Shown: piece after piece, positions 35,306-44,930 of the stretch
Numbering within the stretch: the stretch's first letter is position 1
Layout: each line of letters starts with the position of its first letter
Assembly (NCBI GenBank): GCA_937770485.1
Contig: CALJHX010000007.1
Location: forward strand, 62,001 to 126,000
DNA from: an uncultured Verrucomicrobiae bacterium
GTDB lineage: Bacteria > Verrucomicrobiota > Verrucomicrobiia > Limisphaerales > UBA1096
Direction: 5' to 3'
Length of the DNA stretch: 64,000 bases
Position numbers and translations under genes: made by a program
Notes under the pieces: generated by a model
What the model saw: the letters and a program-made list of their open reading frames with translations, nothing else
The model's database searches: none
What the model was told of the DNA's origin: nothing

Positions 35306-36670
35306 ATGAACTGGAAACGAACCCTCCTTTTTATTCCGCTTGGCTTTGGTGTCGCGTATGGGTTTGCAGCGGGGAGTGAGCCGGTGGATTACCGGCCCGA
35401 AGCACAGCGGTTGACGCAGGCGGCGACGAACAGCTTGTTTGGGTTTTCCCGCTTGGCCACGATGTGCGACACGTTTGGCCCGCGCTTTACAGGCTCGAAA
35501 AATCTTGAGGAGGCCATCGACTGGTGTCTCGCTGAGATGAAAAAAGACGGCTTCCTAAACGTTCGAGGAGAGGAAGTTACCGTCCCGCGCTGGGTTCGTG
35601 GCAGCGAGTCGATCGAGTTGCTTTCGCCACGCCGCCGCGAGCTGCCGATGCTCGGCTTGGGCGGCAGCGTCGGCACGCCGCCCGAAGGCATCATGGCGGA
35701 GGTGTTGGTGGTCACCGGGTTTGACGATCTCAAGAATCATGCCGCGGAGGCCAAGGGGAAAATCGTCCTCTTCAACGTGCCTTTCACCGAGTATCGGGAG
35801 ACGGTGATCGTGCGCACGCAGGGGGCAATTCACGCGGCGAGGGCCGAGGCGGTGGCGAGCCTGATTCGGTCGGTTGGGCCGTTTTCGATGCAGACGCCGC
35901 ACACCGGCGGAATGTCGTACGCCGATGGTGTGAAGAAAATCCCGCACGCCGCGCTCTCGCTGGAGGACGCCAACATGCTCTCGCGTATGCAGGCCCGCGG
36001 CGAGCCGCTCCGCGTGCGGCTCAAGATGGAGGCACGCACTCTGGCCGACGGCATTTCGCACAACGTCGTTGCGGAGATTCCCGGAACGGAGAAGCCGGAG
36101 GAGATCGTCATCGTCAGCGGCCACATCGACTCGTGGGATGTTGGCCAAGGGGCGATGGACGACGGCGGCGGTTGCCTCGCCGCGTGGGAGGCTGCGCGGC
36201 TGATGCTCAAGCTTGGCCTACGGCCAAAGCGCACCGTGCGCGTCGTGCTGTGGACGAATGAGGAGAACGGCTTGCGCGGCGCAACTTCGTACGCCAAGCG
36301 GCACGAGGCGGCCTTGGCCAAGCATACACTGGCGATCGAGTCAGACGCTGGCGTGTTCCGGCCGACAGGCTTTGGCTTCCTTGGTAGCGGCCGGGGGATG
36401 GAGATCATCCGGGGAGTCGCCAAGTTGCTCGACCCGATCGGCTCCGGCTCCATCGCCAAGGGCTGCCGAGGCGCGGATGTGCTCAAGCTCGTTCGGGGCG
36501 GCGTGCCGGTTATGCATCTCGAGGTGGAACGCGAGAAATATTTTTGGTTTCACCACACCGACGCCGACACGATCGACAAGCTCGATCCGGCGGAGTTCAA
36601 CCGCTGCGTCGCCGCGATGGCCGTGATGGCCTACGTCATCGCCGATCTCCCGGAAACGCTGCCACGCTGA
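35306..36670 (+). CDS. Secreted M28-family aminopeptidase/carboxypeptidase (carboxypeptidase Q-like)
   Basis: A 454-residue zinc peptidase with a signal peptide (LLFIPLGFGVAYGFAAG). RLATMCDTFGPRFTGSKNLEEA opens the mature part, followed by a PA-domain-like insert (about 115-250). The metal ligands are the His and Asp in SGHIDSWD (about 271-275), the Asp pair in GAMDDGGG, the Glu pair in TNEENGLRG (about 318) and the late His in WFHHTDADT (about 414). The set is complete, so an active exopeptidase for scavenging peptides is likely. It follows the PHP gene by 9 bases. Confidence 0.9.
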   Translation: MNWKRTLLFIPLGFGVAYGFAAGSEPVDYRPEAQRLTQAATNSLFGFSRLATMCDTFGPRFTGSKNLEEAIDWCLAEMKKDGFLNVRGEEVTVPRWVRGSESIELLSPRRRELPMLGLGGSVGTPPEGIMAEVLVVTGFDDLKNHAAEAKGKIVLFNVPFTEYRETVIVRTQGAIHAARAEAVASLIRSVGPFSMQTPHTGGMSYADGVKKIPHAALSLEDANMLSRMQARGEPLRVRLKMEARTLADGISHNVVAEIPGTEKPEEIVIVSGHIDSWDVGQGAMDDGGGCLAAWEAARLMLKLGLRPKRTVRVVLWTNEENGLRGATSYAKRHEAALAKHTLAIESDAGVFRPTGFGFLGSGRGMEIIRGVAKLLDPIGSGSIAKGCRGADVLKLVRGGVPVMHLEVEREKYFWFHHTDADTIDKLDPAEFNRCVAAMAVMAYVIADLPETLPR

Positions 36671-36762
36671 TTTAAGGCGATAAACAGCCTGATTCTAGGC
36701 TCAGCATTTTGAATATCCGGGCGTGCGGTGGCGTTCTTTCTAGGCTAATTTTCGCCGGCTCA

Positions 36763-39133
36763 ATGTTTTCGAAATTGTACAAAATCACTTTTTTGGCACT
36801 GGTAGGAGTCTTTGGCCAAGCGCTTGGCGCGGCGGAGGAAACCAAGCCCACCGTCGTGCCGACTAGCCAAGCGGAGTTCAATCCGGACATCTTCCCTATT
36901 ATGAAGGATATCTGTTTTGGCTGCCATGGCAATAAGCGGGCCAAGGCGGAACTGAACCTTGAGTTGTTCAGTGCCAACCCGGATTTCTTTAAGGACGGCC
37001 GCACATGGGAGCACGTAAGCAAGATGCTGCGCGACCGCGAGATGCCGCCGGAAAACAAAAAGCAGCCGACGGAAGATCAGCGAATCATGCTGATCGAATT
37101 CATAGAAAAGGAGTTGGCCAAGTTTGACTGCTCGAACCCGGCCGTGCCGGTCAATCCCAGGCCGCGTCACGCTGCGCCGCCTCAACCGCAGCGAGTACAA
37201 CAACACTGTCCGCGATTTGTTCGGCGTGGACTACCGGCCGGCGGCGGACTTCCCCAACGACGAGGTCGGCTACGGCTTCGACAATATTGGCGACGTACTC
37301 TCGCTCTCGCCGATCCTGATGGAGAAATATCTTCGCGCCGCGGAGGAGATCACGGCCAAGGCGATCCGGACCGACATTCCGCCGTACCCACCGCAGGACA
37401 TCATTCGCACAAAAAAATGGGGCACGAAGAGCGACGACCAGGCGGTTCGAATCGAGAACGACAGTTTCTGGGGCATGTGGCGCGAGGGCAGCATCGACAT
37501 CCGTTATCCGTTCCGGACGGACGGCGAGTATCTTCTGCGCCTAAACGCCTACGCGACACTCGCCGGGCCGGAGCTGCCGAGGATGCAGATCAGCCTCAAC
37601 GGCAAACCGGTGAAGACCTTCGAGGTGAAGGAGCGTGAGGATGAGCGGAGCGATTTTGTTGTGAAACTCAAGCCAGGAAAAGGCGTTCACAAGATTTCTG
37701 TCGCGTATCTCAATAATTACGTCAACAACGACTCGCCCGACCCCACATTGCGCGGCGACCGCAACCTCTTCATTCGTGGAACCAAAATAATCGGCCCGCT
37801 CGATGCTCCACAACCGAAGCTGCCGGAGTCGCATCGGCGCGTGATTGTTCGTCAACCAAACTCGACCGAGGTTCGAGATGTCGCCCGGGAGTCATTGACG
37901 CAGTTTGCAGGGAAGGCATTTCGCCGGCCGGTTTCAGAAAAGGAGATCAACCGGCTGCTGAAGTTTGTTGATATGGCCCTTGCCGATGGAGGTTCGTTTG
38001 AGCTGGGAATGCAATTGGCAGTACAGGCCATCCTGATTTCGCCCCACTTTTTGTTTCGATGGGAATTGGATACACGGCCAAGCGGGGACGACCCGATCCG
38101 CGAGTTGACCGACTGGGAGCTTGCATCGCGGTTGTCCTACTTCATTTGGAGCAGCCTGCCGGATGACGAACTTCGGCACTTGGCCAAGCGGGGGGAACTT
38201 TCCGAGCCGGACGTGATGCGGGCGCAGATTCGCAGGATGATCGCCGATCCGAAGTCCGATGCGCTAATTGAGAACTTCGCCGGTCAGTGGCTGCAGATTC
38301 GCAACCTCAACGGCGTCACTCCGGACCCGGGCAGTTTTCCCACGTTCGACGACACTCTCCGCCTAGCCATGAAGCGGGAGACGGAAATGTTCTTCGGCGC
38401 ACTGATGCGCGAGGACCGGAGCGTGCTGGAATTGATCGATTCTGACTTCACTTACCTCAACGAGCGGCTCGCAAAGCATTACGGCATCGACGGTGTTGAG
38501 GGGTCGGATTTTCAGCGGGTGAGCTTGGCCAAGGGCAGCGGCCGAGGCGGCATCCTGACCCATGCGAGCATCCTCACTATCACCTCCAACTCCACGCGCA
38601 CCTCCCCTGTGCTGCGTGGCAAATGGATTCTGGAGCAGATTCTCGGCACTCCTCCTCCGCCTCCACCTCCCGATGTCGAGGAGCTGGAGGAAGACGAGGA
38701 GGCGATCACCAGCGGCTCGCTTCGGGAGCGCTTGGAGAAGCATCGCGAGAAAACCGAGTGCGCCACCTGCCATTCCAAGATGGACCCTCTCGGGTTCGCG
38801 CTGGAGAACTTCGACGGCATCGGTGCCTGGCGTGATGTAGACGGCAAATTCCCGATCGACCCCTCTGGCGAACTACCCACTGGTGAGGAGATCAGCGGAC
38901 CCGATGGACTAAAAAAAGTACTAAAATCGCGTGAAACTTTTATTCGTACGCTGAGCGAAAAACTGCTAACTTTTTCTCTTGGCCGTGGTCTAGAATATTT
39001 CGACAAGTGCGCGGTAGATGAAATATGTCGGGAATTGAAGGCGAACAATTACCGGTTCTCCGCGCTGCTCGGCGGCGTGGTTAACAGTAAACCGTTTAGA
39101 TATAGCAACTTGCAGACAGAGGAAGATGAGTAA
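36763..39133 (+). CDS. Planctomycete-type cytochrome c/DUF1592-DUF1588-DUF1585 protein, apparent frameshift
   Basis: Read as one gene with a shift at 37156-37158, this is a protein of about 790 residues. Frame 1 starts at ATG 36763 with a signal peptide ending near GQALGAAEE, then a class I-like heme site CFGCH (DICFGCHGNKRAKAELNLEL) and KMLRDREMPPENKKQP. Frame 2 continues with GRVTLRRLNRSEYNNTVRDLFG (DUF1587), a beta-sandwich, FRRPVSEKEI (DUF1595), LSYFIWSSLPDDELR (DUF1592), GILTHASILTITSNSTRTSP and CATCHSKMDPLGFALENFD (DUF1588), and the DUF1585 tail. Deleting one C from CCC at 37156-37158 restores NPGRVT. Paired as usual with a DUF1552 gene, which overlaps its end. Function unknown; probably periplasmic. 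Confidence 0.85.
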
Positions 39134-40475
39134 AAATCATATTCACAGGCGAACCTTCTTGAAAGGCCTTGGGGCCGCTGTGTCACTCCCGATGCTGGAA
39201 AGCATGTCCCCGGTGAAGGCACTGGCTAGTTCCTCTGCCCAACCGCCGGTACGCATGGCGTTCATGTTTGTGCCAAACGGAGTCCACCTGCAGGAATGGA
39301 AACCGGCAGCCACCGGTGTACACTATGATTTGACGCGCATCCTTAAGCCACTCTCGCCCGTGAAGCGCGACCTCACCGTTATCAGTGGGTTGACACAGGA
39401 CAAAGGCCGAGCCAATGGCGACGGTGCCGGCGATCACGCCCGCTGCGCTGGGGTATTCCTGACCGGCGTACAGCCACTCAAGAGTCAGGGTTCGGAGATT
39501 CGCGCGGGGGTTTCCGTGGACCAGTTTGCCGCGAAGAAAATCGGGCACAAGACCCGGTTCGCCTCACTGGAACTGGGCACCGAGCGTGGCCGGCAATCCG
39601 GCAAATGTGACTCCGGCTATAGCTGCGCCTACTCCAATAACGTTTCGTGGCGCGACGCAGCCACCCCGATGACAAAGGAAACCAATCCTCGACTGGTTTT
39701 TGAGCGACTATTTGGCAACGACTCCAAGGGTGAGCGCAATGAAAGTCTCGCTAGGCGCCAGCGTTACCGGAAGAGCATCCTCGATTTTGTCCTGGAAGAT
39801 GCGAAGACCCTGACGCGGAAAGTCAGCGGCAACGACCGCATGAAGCTCGATGAATACCTCACGGCAGTTCGCGAGATCGAGCAACGTATCGAGCGAGCTG
39901 AGGGTGAAAGTGCAATGCATCCGAACGTATTGGCCGGTCTCGAGAAACCAGAAGGCGTCTCGAGCAGCTACGAGGCGCACATTCGCCTGATGGGTGAAAT
40001 GATGATTCTCGCATTCCAAACTGACGTAACTCGCGTTTCGACCTTCATGCTGGCCAACGCCGGCTCAAACCGCAGCTACCGCAACATTGGCGTCAACGAA
40101 GGTCATCACTCGCTTTCGCATCACCAGAATGACCGTGTCAAGCTGGACAAGATTTCCCGGATCAACACGTTCCACGTTCAACAGCTCTCGTATATCATTC
40201 AGAAGATGAAATCGATTCCTGAAGGCGACGGCTCATTGCTTGATAATACCATGATCGTCTACGGTAGTGGCATCAGTGACGGCAACAAACACAACAACGA
40301 GAACCTACCCATCCTGTTGGCCGGGCGTGGCGGCGGGTTGGTTCGTCCTGGGCGCCATATCCAGTACTCGGAGGACACGCCGTTGAACAACCTGTTCGTG
40401 ACCATGCTCAACCATATGGGCGCCACGACGGACTCCTTCAACGACAGCACGGGACACCTCCCTTTCCTGTCCTAA
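39126..40475 (+). CDS. DUF1552 family secreted protein
   Basis: A 449-residue protein with a Tat-like leader, RRTFLKGLGAAVSLPML, as usual for this family. The body shows RMAFMFVPNGVHLQEW, ISGLTQDKGRANGDGAGDHARC, FLTGVQP, SVDQFAAKKIGHKTRFASLELG and a late NLPILLAGRGGGLVRPGRH, all typical of DUF1552 proteins related to the sulfatase/DUF1501 fold. The ATG overlaps the end of the DUF1592-type gene by 8 bases, the standard arrangement of these two families in Planctomycetes and Verrucomicrobia. The activity is not known; a joint periplasmic redox function with the heme partner is inferred. A strong terminator follows. Confidence 0.9.
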   Translation: MSKNHIHRRTFLKGLGAAVSLPMLESMSPVKALASSSAQPPVRMAFMFVPNGVHLQEWKPAATGVHYDLTRILKPLSPVKRDLTVISGLTQDKGRANGDGAGDHARCAGVFLTGVQPLKSQGSEIRAGVSVDQFAAKKIGHKTRFASLELGTERGRQSGKCDSGYSCAYSNNVSWRDAATPMTKETNPRLVFERLFGNDSKGERNESLARRQRYRKSILDFVLEDAKTLTRKVSGNDRMKLDEYLTAVREIEQRIERAEGESAMHPNVLAGLEKPEGVSSSYEAHIRLMGEMMILAFQTDVTRVSTFMLANAGSNRSYRNIGVNEGHHSLSHHQNDRVKLDKISRINTFHVQQLSYIIQKMKSIPEGDGSLLDNTMIVYGSGISDGNKHNNENLPILLAGRGGGLVRPGRHIQYSEDTPLNNLFVTMLNHMGATTDSFNDSTGHLPFLS

Positions 40476-40501
40476 GCTGGCGTTTTGAAGAACGAATTTA
40501 C

Positions 40502-40526
40502 ATCCCGCCCAAGGCGGGATTTTTTT
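40502..40526 (+). terminator. Intrinsic terminator after the DUF1552 gene
   Basis: ATCCCGCC (40502-40509) and GGCGGGAT (40513-40520) form a perfect 8-bp stem with loop CAA, directly followed by a run of seven T. It ends the DUF1592/DUF1552 transcript just before the HEAT-repeat gene. Confidence 0.88.
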
Positions 40527-40531
40527 CGCGC

Positions 40532-42730
40532 ATGAAGTTTTTTAAGACTGTTTCCGCCATACTCCTTGGCGTCCTGCTGGCAAATGCCGGCGAGGTGGAG
40601 GACTTGATCGGGGAACTCGGTAGCGGTGACAAGGTCAAGCGCCGTGAGGCAGCCCGGTCGCTCGCCCTGCTTGGCCCTGCGGCCAGGGCCGCGGTTCCTG
40701 CCCTCATCAAAGGGCTCGACGACGACGAGGAACAGGTCTTCTTTTGGTCCGCCACGGCGCTCGCGAAAATCGGGCCGGATGCCCATGAGGCCACCCCGGA
40801 GCTCATCAAGCGACTCAAGCGGAGCGGGCGTCGCTACAAGGACCAGTTCCATGTGCGGATCGTCCATGCGCTCACGCAAATCGGCCCCGCTGCCGTACTC
40901 GAACTCATCGGGGCGCTTGGTTCCGAGCACAGCTCGGTTCGCCTAGGCGCCGTCCGAGTGCTGGGCAACCTCGGCTTCGCCTCACGTGAGGCTGCACCTC
41001 GGCTGTTCGACCTGTTGGCTGATGACTCCGAAAGCGTCCGCTTCTCGGCTGGATCAGCGCTTGGCCGGATTGGCGATGTTGCTTATCCGCAAATCATGCA
41101 GGGGCTTTCGGCTGAAAGCGCCTCGGTTCGCGCGGCTGCAGCCCACGCGGTCGTTTGGATCCCGGCGAACTCGCGCCCCGCGATACACTTGGCCAAGCGC
41201 TTGGCGAAGGAGACGGATAACGAGACCAAGGTTGCCGGGCTGAACGCCCTGAACCGAATTGGATTTGACGGCGAACGGTTGCTCGGACTGCTTCTGCCAT
41301 CACTGGACTCGGAAGAGCCCAGGCTGCGGCAGGAAGCCCTCAGCGGCATCCTGAGCCTTCGCCCCAACAGCAGGTCTGCGGTGCCACACCTGATTGAGCG
41401 CTTGGCTGCGGAAGACCCTTCCAAGCGAAAGCAGGCAATCGATCTGCTTGGCCGCATGGGCCACGATGCCTCCGTTGCCGTACCCAAGCTCATAACAGGG
41501 CTCGGTCAAGCGGATGAGGAAGAAAAACGCTCCATACGAAATGCACTCGTCGAAATGGGGCCGGCCTCGATCCCGAGCCTCCTCGATTCGGTAATGGAAA
41601 TACCCCTGGCCAAGCTGTTGGGCGAGACATGGCAGGCAGATTGCATTGGTGGCATCGGCATCCAGGCGGTGTCGAGCCTGACGAACTCGTTGAAGGAAAA
41701 TCCCGGTAATGGAGCCGGGTTGTTGTCGCTCGTTGCACTTCAAAAGATTGGTGACAAATCTCCCACAACACGCCAGGTGATCCTCCCATGGCTGGAACAC
41801 GAACAGGCGGTGTTCCGTGGGGCGGCACTCAGTGCGCTCGTTGCCTCATCGACGAAACCGAACACGTTGATGCCCCGGTTGCAGGCGGCCATGGGCGACC
41901 CCAACTCACTCGTTCGGCAGGCGGCGATGGATGCACTTGCCAGCCTCGGCTCAAGCGCGAAGGGCGCAACCACCGCTCTGGTCAACAGTCTCGACGATAA
42001 GGACGCCGCAGTTCAGCTGAGTGCCATCCGGGCGATCGGCAAGCTGGAAAGCGACGACTCCGCCCTGGCCGAGCGGCTTGTAAAGTTTCTCGACGGTGCT
42101 AACCCCGAGATGCGCCTGGCCGTGGTCGTCTCCCTTGGGGGGTTTCGGAGGCTGCCCGATTCGGCCGTGAACAGCCTGGTGAACGTACTTGAAGTTGAGC
42201 ACGCCGAAACGCAGTCAACCGTGTTTGGCGCATTGGCCAAACTGGGCTCCTCCGCAAAACCGGCGCTACCCGCCCTTAATTCAGCCCTGAATCACGAAAA
42301 TGAAGTGGTCCGCACCTCGGCGTTGAAGGCGCTGGCCAAGGTGGAGTCTGACAAGGGCAGGCTGCTCAACGCACTTCAGGACAAGCTGGGCGACAAGGCG
42401 TCGTCGGTTAGGCACACGGCCATTCTCGAGTTGGGTGAACTGGGCTCAGATGCCCGGCCGGCCGGCCCGGCCCTCTTCGCCCGGTTTGACACGACCGACG
42501 ACCGGCAGGTCACGATGAAGGCGTTGCGAAAAATCCGTGTGCGCGACGTGCAACTCTACATTTCTATTCTCCACAACGAGGAGCCGCTGGTACGTTTTTT
42601 CGCCTGTCAGGCGTTGAGACGTGCCGGCAAAAACGCCAAGCCAGCAGAGGAGGAACTCCGCAAGCTGCAAAAAGACAGCTATGACTTTGTTCGTCGCGAG
42701 GCCCGCCGCGCTTTGGAGTCGATCGAATAA
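40532..42730 (+). CDS. Secreted HEAT-repeat protein
   Basis: A 732-residue protein with a signal peptide (KTVSAILLGVLLANAGE) and about 18-20 HEAT/PBS-lyase-like helical repeats from residue 20 to the end, of the type REAARSLALLGPAARAAVPAL, VRLGAVRVLGNLG and VRTSALKALAKV. It has no catalytic domain; such solenoids bind partners. In this group HEAT repeats often accompany cytochrome c proteins, as in the 49.5 kb gene, but here the gene follows a terminator and is probably separately transcribed. The dispersed palindrome at about 41187-41210 encodes LAKRLAKE within a repeat helix, showing how the element is tolerated in a flexible solenoid. Confidence 0.88.
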   Translation: MKFFKTVSAILLGVLLANAGEVEDLIGELGSGDKVKRREAARSLALLGPAARAAVPALIKGLDDDEEQVFFWSATALAKIGPDAHEATPELIKRLKRSGRRYKDQFHVRIVHALTQIGPAAVLELIGALGSEHSSVRLGAVRVLGNLGFASREAAPRLFDLLADDSESVRFSAGSALGRIGDVAYPQIMQGLSAESASVRAAAAHAVVWIPANSRPAIHLAKRLAKETDNETKVAGLNALNRIGFDGERLLGLLLPSLDSEEPRLRQEALSGILSLRPNSRSAVPHLIERLAAEDPSKRKQAIDLLGRMGHDASVAVPKLITGLGQADEEEKRSIRNALVEMGPASIPSLLDSVMEIPLAKLLGETWQADCIGGIGIQAVSSLTNSLKENPGNGAGLLSLVALQKIGDKSPTTRQVILPWLEHEQAVFRGAALSALVASSTKPNTLMPRLQAAMGDPNSLVRQAAMDALASLGSSAKGATTALVNSLDDKDAAVQLSAIRAIGKLESDDSALAERLVKFLDGANPEMRLAVVVSLGGFRRLPDSAVNSLVNVLEVEHAETQSTVFGALAKLGSSAKPALPALNSALNHENEVVRTSALKALAKVESDKGRLLNALQDKLGDKASSVRHTAILELGELGSDARPAGPALFARFDTTDDRQVTMKALRKIRVRDVQLYISILHNEEPLVRFFACQALRRAGKNAKPAEEELRKLQKDSYDFVRREARRALESIE

Positions 42731-42944
42731 ACAGTTATTTGCTGGCAAATGGCACTTGCAATCGGCTTGGCCATGCGTATGTTGCCCCGCCGCTGGGCCC
42801 CGTGATTGCGGGCAGCCCGTTTGAAGCTGAGAAACAATTGTTAACTGAGTAACCAACCTTTAACCCGTTCGCTCCGTCTTCGGACGCCTTTCACGAGCCA
42901 ACGGTTTTTCCGGGGAAACTTACTCCCATTTATAAAATAATATA

Positions 42945-44804
42945 GTGTCATTAACCATGGAAGAGGCCATGGCGCAGAGCCAAATCAGCTATGTCGCCGG
43001 CCAAATAGTCAAAGGGACGGTCATTGAGATTCGTCAGAAGGAAGTCATGATCGACATCGGCTACAAGAGCGAAGGCTCGGTGCCGAGCAACGAGTTTTCC
43101 GATCACGACGAGGAGGAATTAAAGCTAGGCGACGTGGTCGACGTGCAAATCGTGCGCCTCGAGGACCGCGAAGGCATGGTCGAGCTGTCGCACGAGCAGG
43201 CCATTTTCAAGCAGAACTGGGACAACATCAAAACCATCTGCGAGGAAGGCGGCTGCATCAAGGGCCGTGTCAAGGCAGCGGTCAAGGGCGGGTTGATTGT
43301 GAACGTCGGCGTGGAGGCTTTCCTGCCCTCGTCACAGATCGACATCATCACGCCACGGGATCTGGATGTCTTCGTCGGCAACACCTACGATTTCAAGGTG
43401 ATGAAGCTCAACCTTGAGCGGCAGAACATCGTGCTCAGCCGCCGCGAGTTGATCGAGGAGGAACGTTCCGCCAAGCGCGCGAAGCTCCTGGATGACATGA
43501 TGCCGGGAGATATCCGCAAGGGCACCGTCAAGAATCTCACCGACTTCGGTGCGTTCATTGACCTGAATGGCCTCGACGGCCTGCTGCACATCACCGACAT
43601 GAGCTGGGGCCGTATCACGCACCCCTCGCAAATGCTGGCGACTGGCCAGGAGCTCGAGGTGGTCGTGCTCGACATCAACAAGGAAAGCGAGCGCGTCAGC
43701 CTTGGATTGAAACAAAAAGAGGCCAATCCATGGGACAAGATCGAGGAGAAATATCCTATCGGAGGCAAGGTCGCCGGCAAGGTGGTCAACCTCATGCCGT
43801 ACGGCGCATTTATTGAGTTGGAACCCGGGGTCGAGGGATTGGTTCACGTCAGCGAATTGTCCTGGACCAAGCGCATTAACAAGCCCTCCGAGGTGCTCAC
43901 GGCCGGCGAGGACATCGAGGCCGTCGTGCTTGGCATCAACCAGGACGAGCAGAAAATCTCCCTTGGTATACGTCAGCTCGACACCAACCCATGGGATCTA
44001 GCCGAGGAGAAATACAAGGTCGGCGCAAAGGTGTCCGGCAAGATTCGCAACCTCACCAGTTACGGGGCATTCATGGGGCTGGAGGAAGGGCTCGACGCCA
44101 TGATCCACGTCTCCGACATCTCATGGACCCGCAGGGTCAACCACCCGTCCGAGGTGTTGAAAAAAGGAATGGATGTCGAGGCACAGGTGCTCGAGGTCGA
44201 CCGGGAAAACCAGCGCATCTCCGTCGGCATCAAGCAGCTTGACGATGATCCGTGGGACAAGATCGACGAACTGTACAAGATCGGCGACCTCGTCGAGGGC
44301 AAGGTTTCCAAGCTCGCCAGCTTTGGAGCGTTCGTTGGGCTCGATCACGACATCGACGGCTTGGTGCATATCAGCCAAGTCAGCGAGGAGCGGGTCGAGA
44401 AGATCAAGGACGTCCTCAATGTGGGCGAGGAAGTGACAGCCCGCGTGATCAAGATCGACCGGTCGGATCGCCGCATTGGCCTTTCAATCAAGGCGGCCAA
44501 CTACTCCCAGGAACAGCTCAAGGAGGAGGAAGCCGTGCTCGACGCCCTCAAGCCGGGCGAAGACCTGGTGGCGTTGCAACATGCCTTTGACACCTTCGGC
44601 GATGACGAAGGGGAGAGTAAGGCTGCGGCCACCAAGACAAAAGAGGAGGCTCCCGCAAAAGAGGAAGCCAGCGCTGCCGAAGAGCCCGAGGCTCCCGCAG
44701 AGACTGAGCCCCTGACCGAGAGCGAGGAGGCTCCCGCTGAAACAGCAGAGGAAGCTCCTGCCGAAGCGGAAGCCAAGGCTGACGAAGCCAAACCGAGCGA
44801 GTAA
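42945..44804 (+). CDS. rpsA: 30S ribosomal protein S1
   Basis: A 619-residue S1 protein that helps mRNA bind the 30S subunit. Six S1 RNA-binding domains lie at roughly residues 20-90, 105-170, 190-265, 275-350, 362-437 and 447-520, marked by repeats of the type GTVKNLTDFGAFIDLNGLDG and GLVHVSELSW. The C-terminal 90 residues are Ala/Glu/Lys-rich and probably disordered, a known variable feature. The first start is GTG 42945; ATG 42957 or ATG 42969 are alternatives and no clear ribosome binding site decides, as is usual for S1 genes. The 214-base leader is AT-rich near the start and may be self-regulated. A strong terminator follows. Confidence 0.95.
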   Translation: MSLTMEEAMAQSQISYVAGQIVKGTVIEIRQKEVMIDIGYKSEGSVPSNEFSDHDEEELKLGDVVDVQIVRLEDREGMVELSHEQAIFKQNWDNIKTICEEGGCIKGRVKAAVKGGLIVNVGVEAFLPSSQIDIITPRDLDVFVGNTYDFKVMKLNLERQNIVLSRRELIEEERSAKRAKLLDDMMPGDIRKGTVKNLTDFGAFIDLNGLDGLLHITDMSWGRITHPSQMLATGQELEVVVLDINKESERVSLGLKQKEANPWDKIEEKYPIGGKVAGKVVNLMPYGAFIELEPGVEGLVHVSELSWTKRINKPSEVLTAGEDIEAVVLGINQDEQKISLGIRQLDTNPWDLAEEKYKVGAKVSGKIRNLTSYGAFMGLEEGLDAMIHVSDISWTRRVNHPSEVLKKGMDVEAQVLEVDRENQRISVGIKQLDDDPWDKIDELYKIGDLVEGKVSKLASFGAFVGLDHDIDGLVHISQVSEERVEKIKDVLNVGEEVTARVIKIDRSDRRIGLSIKAANYSQEQLKEEEAVLDALKPGEDLVALQHAFDTFGDDEGESKAAATKTKEEAPAKEEASAAEEPEAPAETEPLTESEEAPAETAEEAPAEAEAKADEAKPSE

Positions 44805-44827
44805 GCCGACGCTTCAAATTGTTTTGC

Positions 44828-44857
44828 AACCGGGCAGGTTTTCCTGCCCGGTTTTTT
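44828..44857 (+). terminator. Strong intrinsic terminator after rpsA
   Basis: AACCGGGCAGG (44828-44838) and CCTGCCCGGTT (44843-44853) form an 11-bp perfect stem with a TTTT loop, followed by T residues to 44857. A full copy of the dispersed palindrome (44868-44881) lies right after it. Confidence 0.93.
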
Positions 44858-44930
44858 GTTGGACAAGCGCTTGGCCAAGCGGTCGGCTCTCGACTTTCAG
44901 TGGCCAAGCGGCCATAATAAGCCACGTTTT

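Noticed and set aside
30000-40500. A defence or biosynthetic gene cluster
   Set aside because: The run of secreted enzymes, cytochrome-type and DUF1552 proteins has no nuclease-toxin, restriction or assembly-line genes; it is ordinary content for this phylum.
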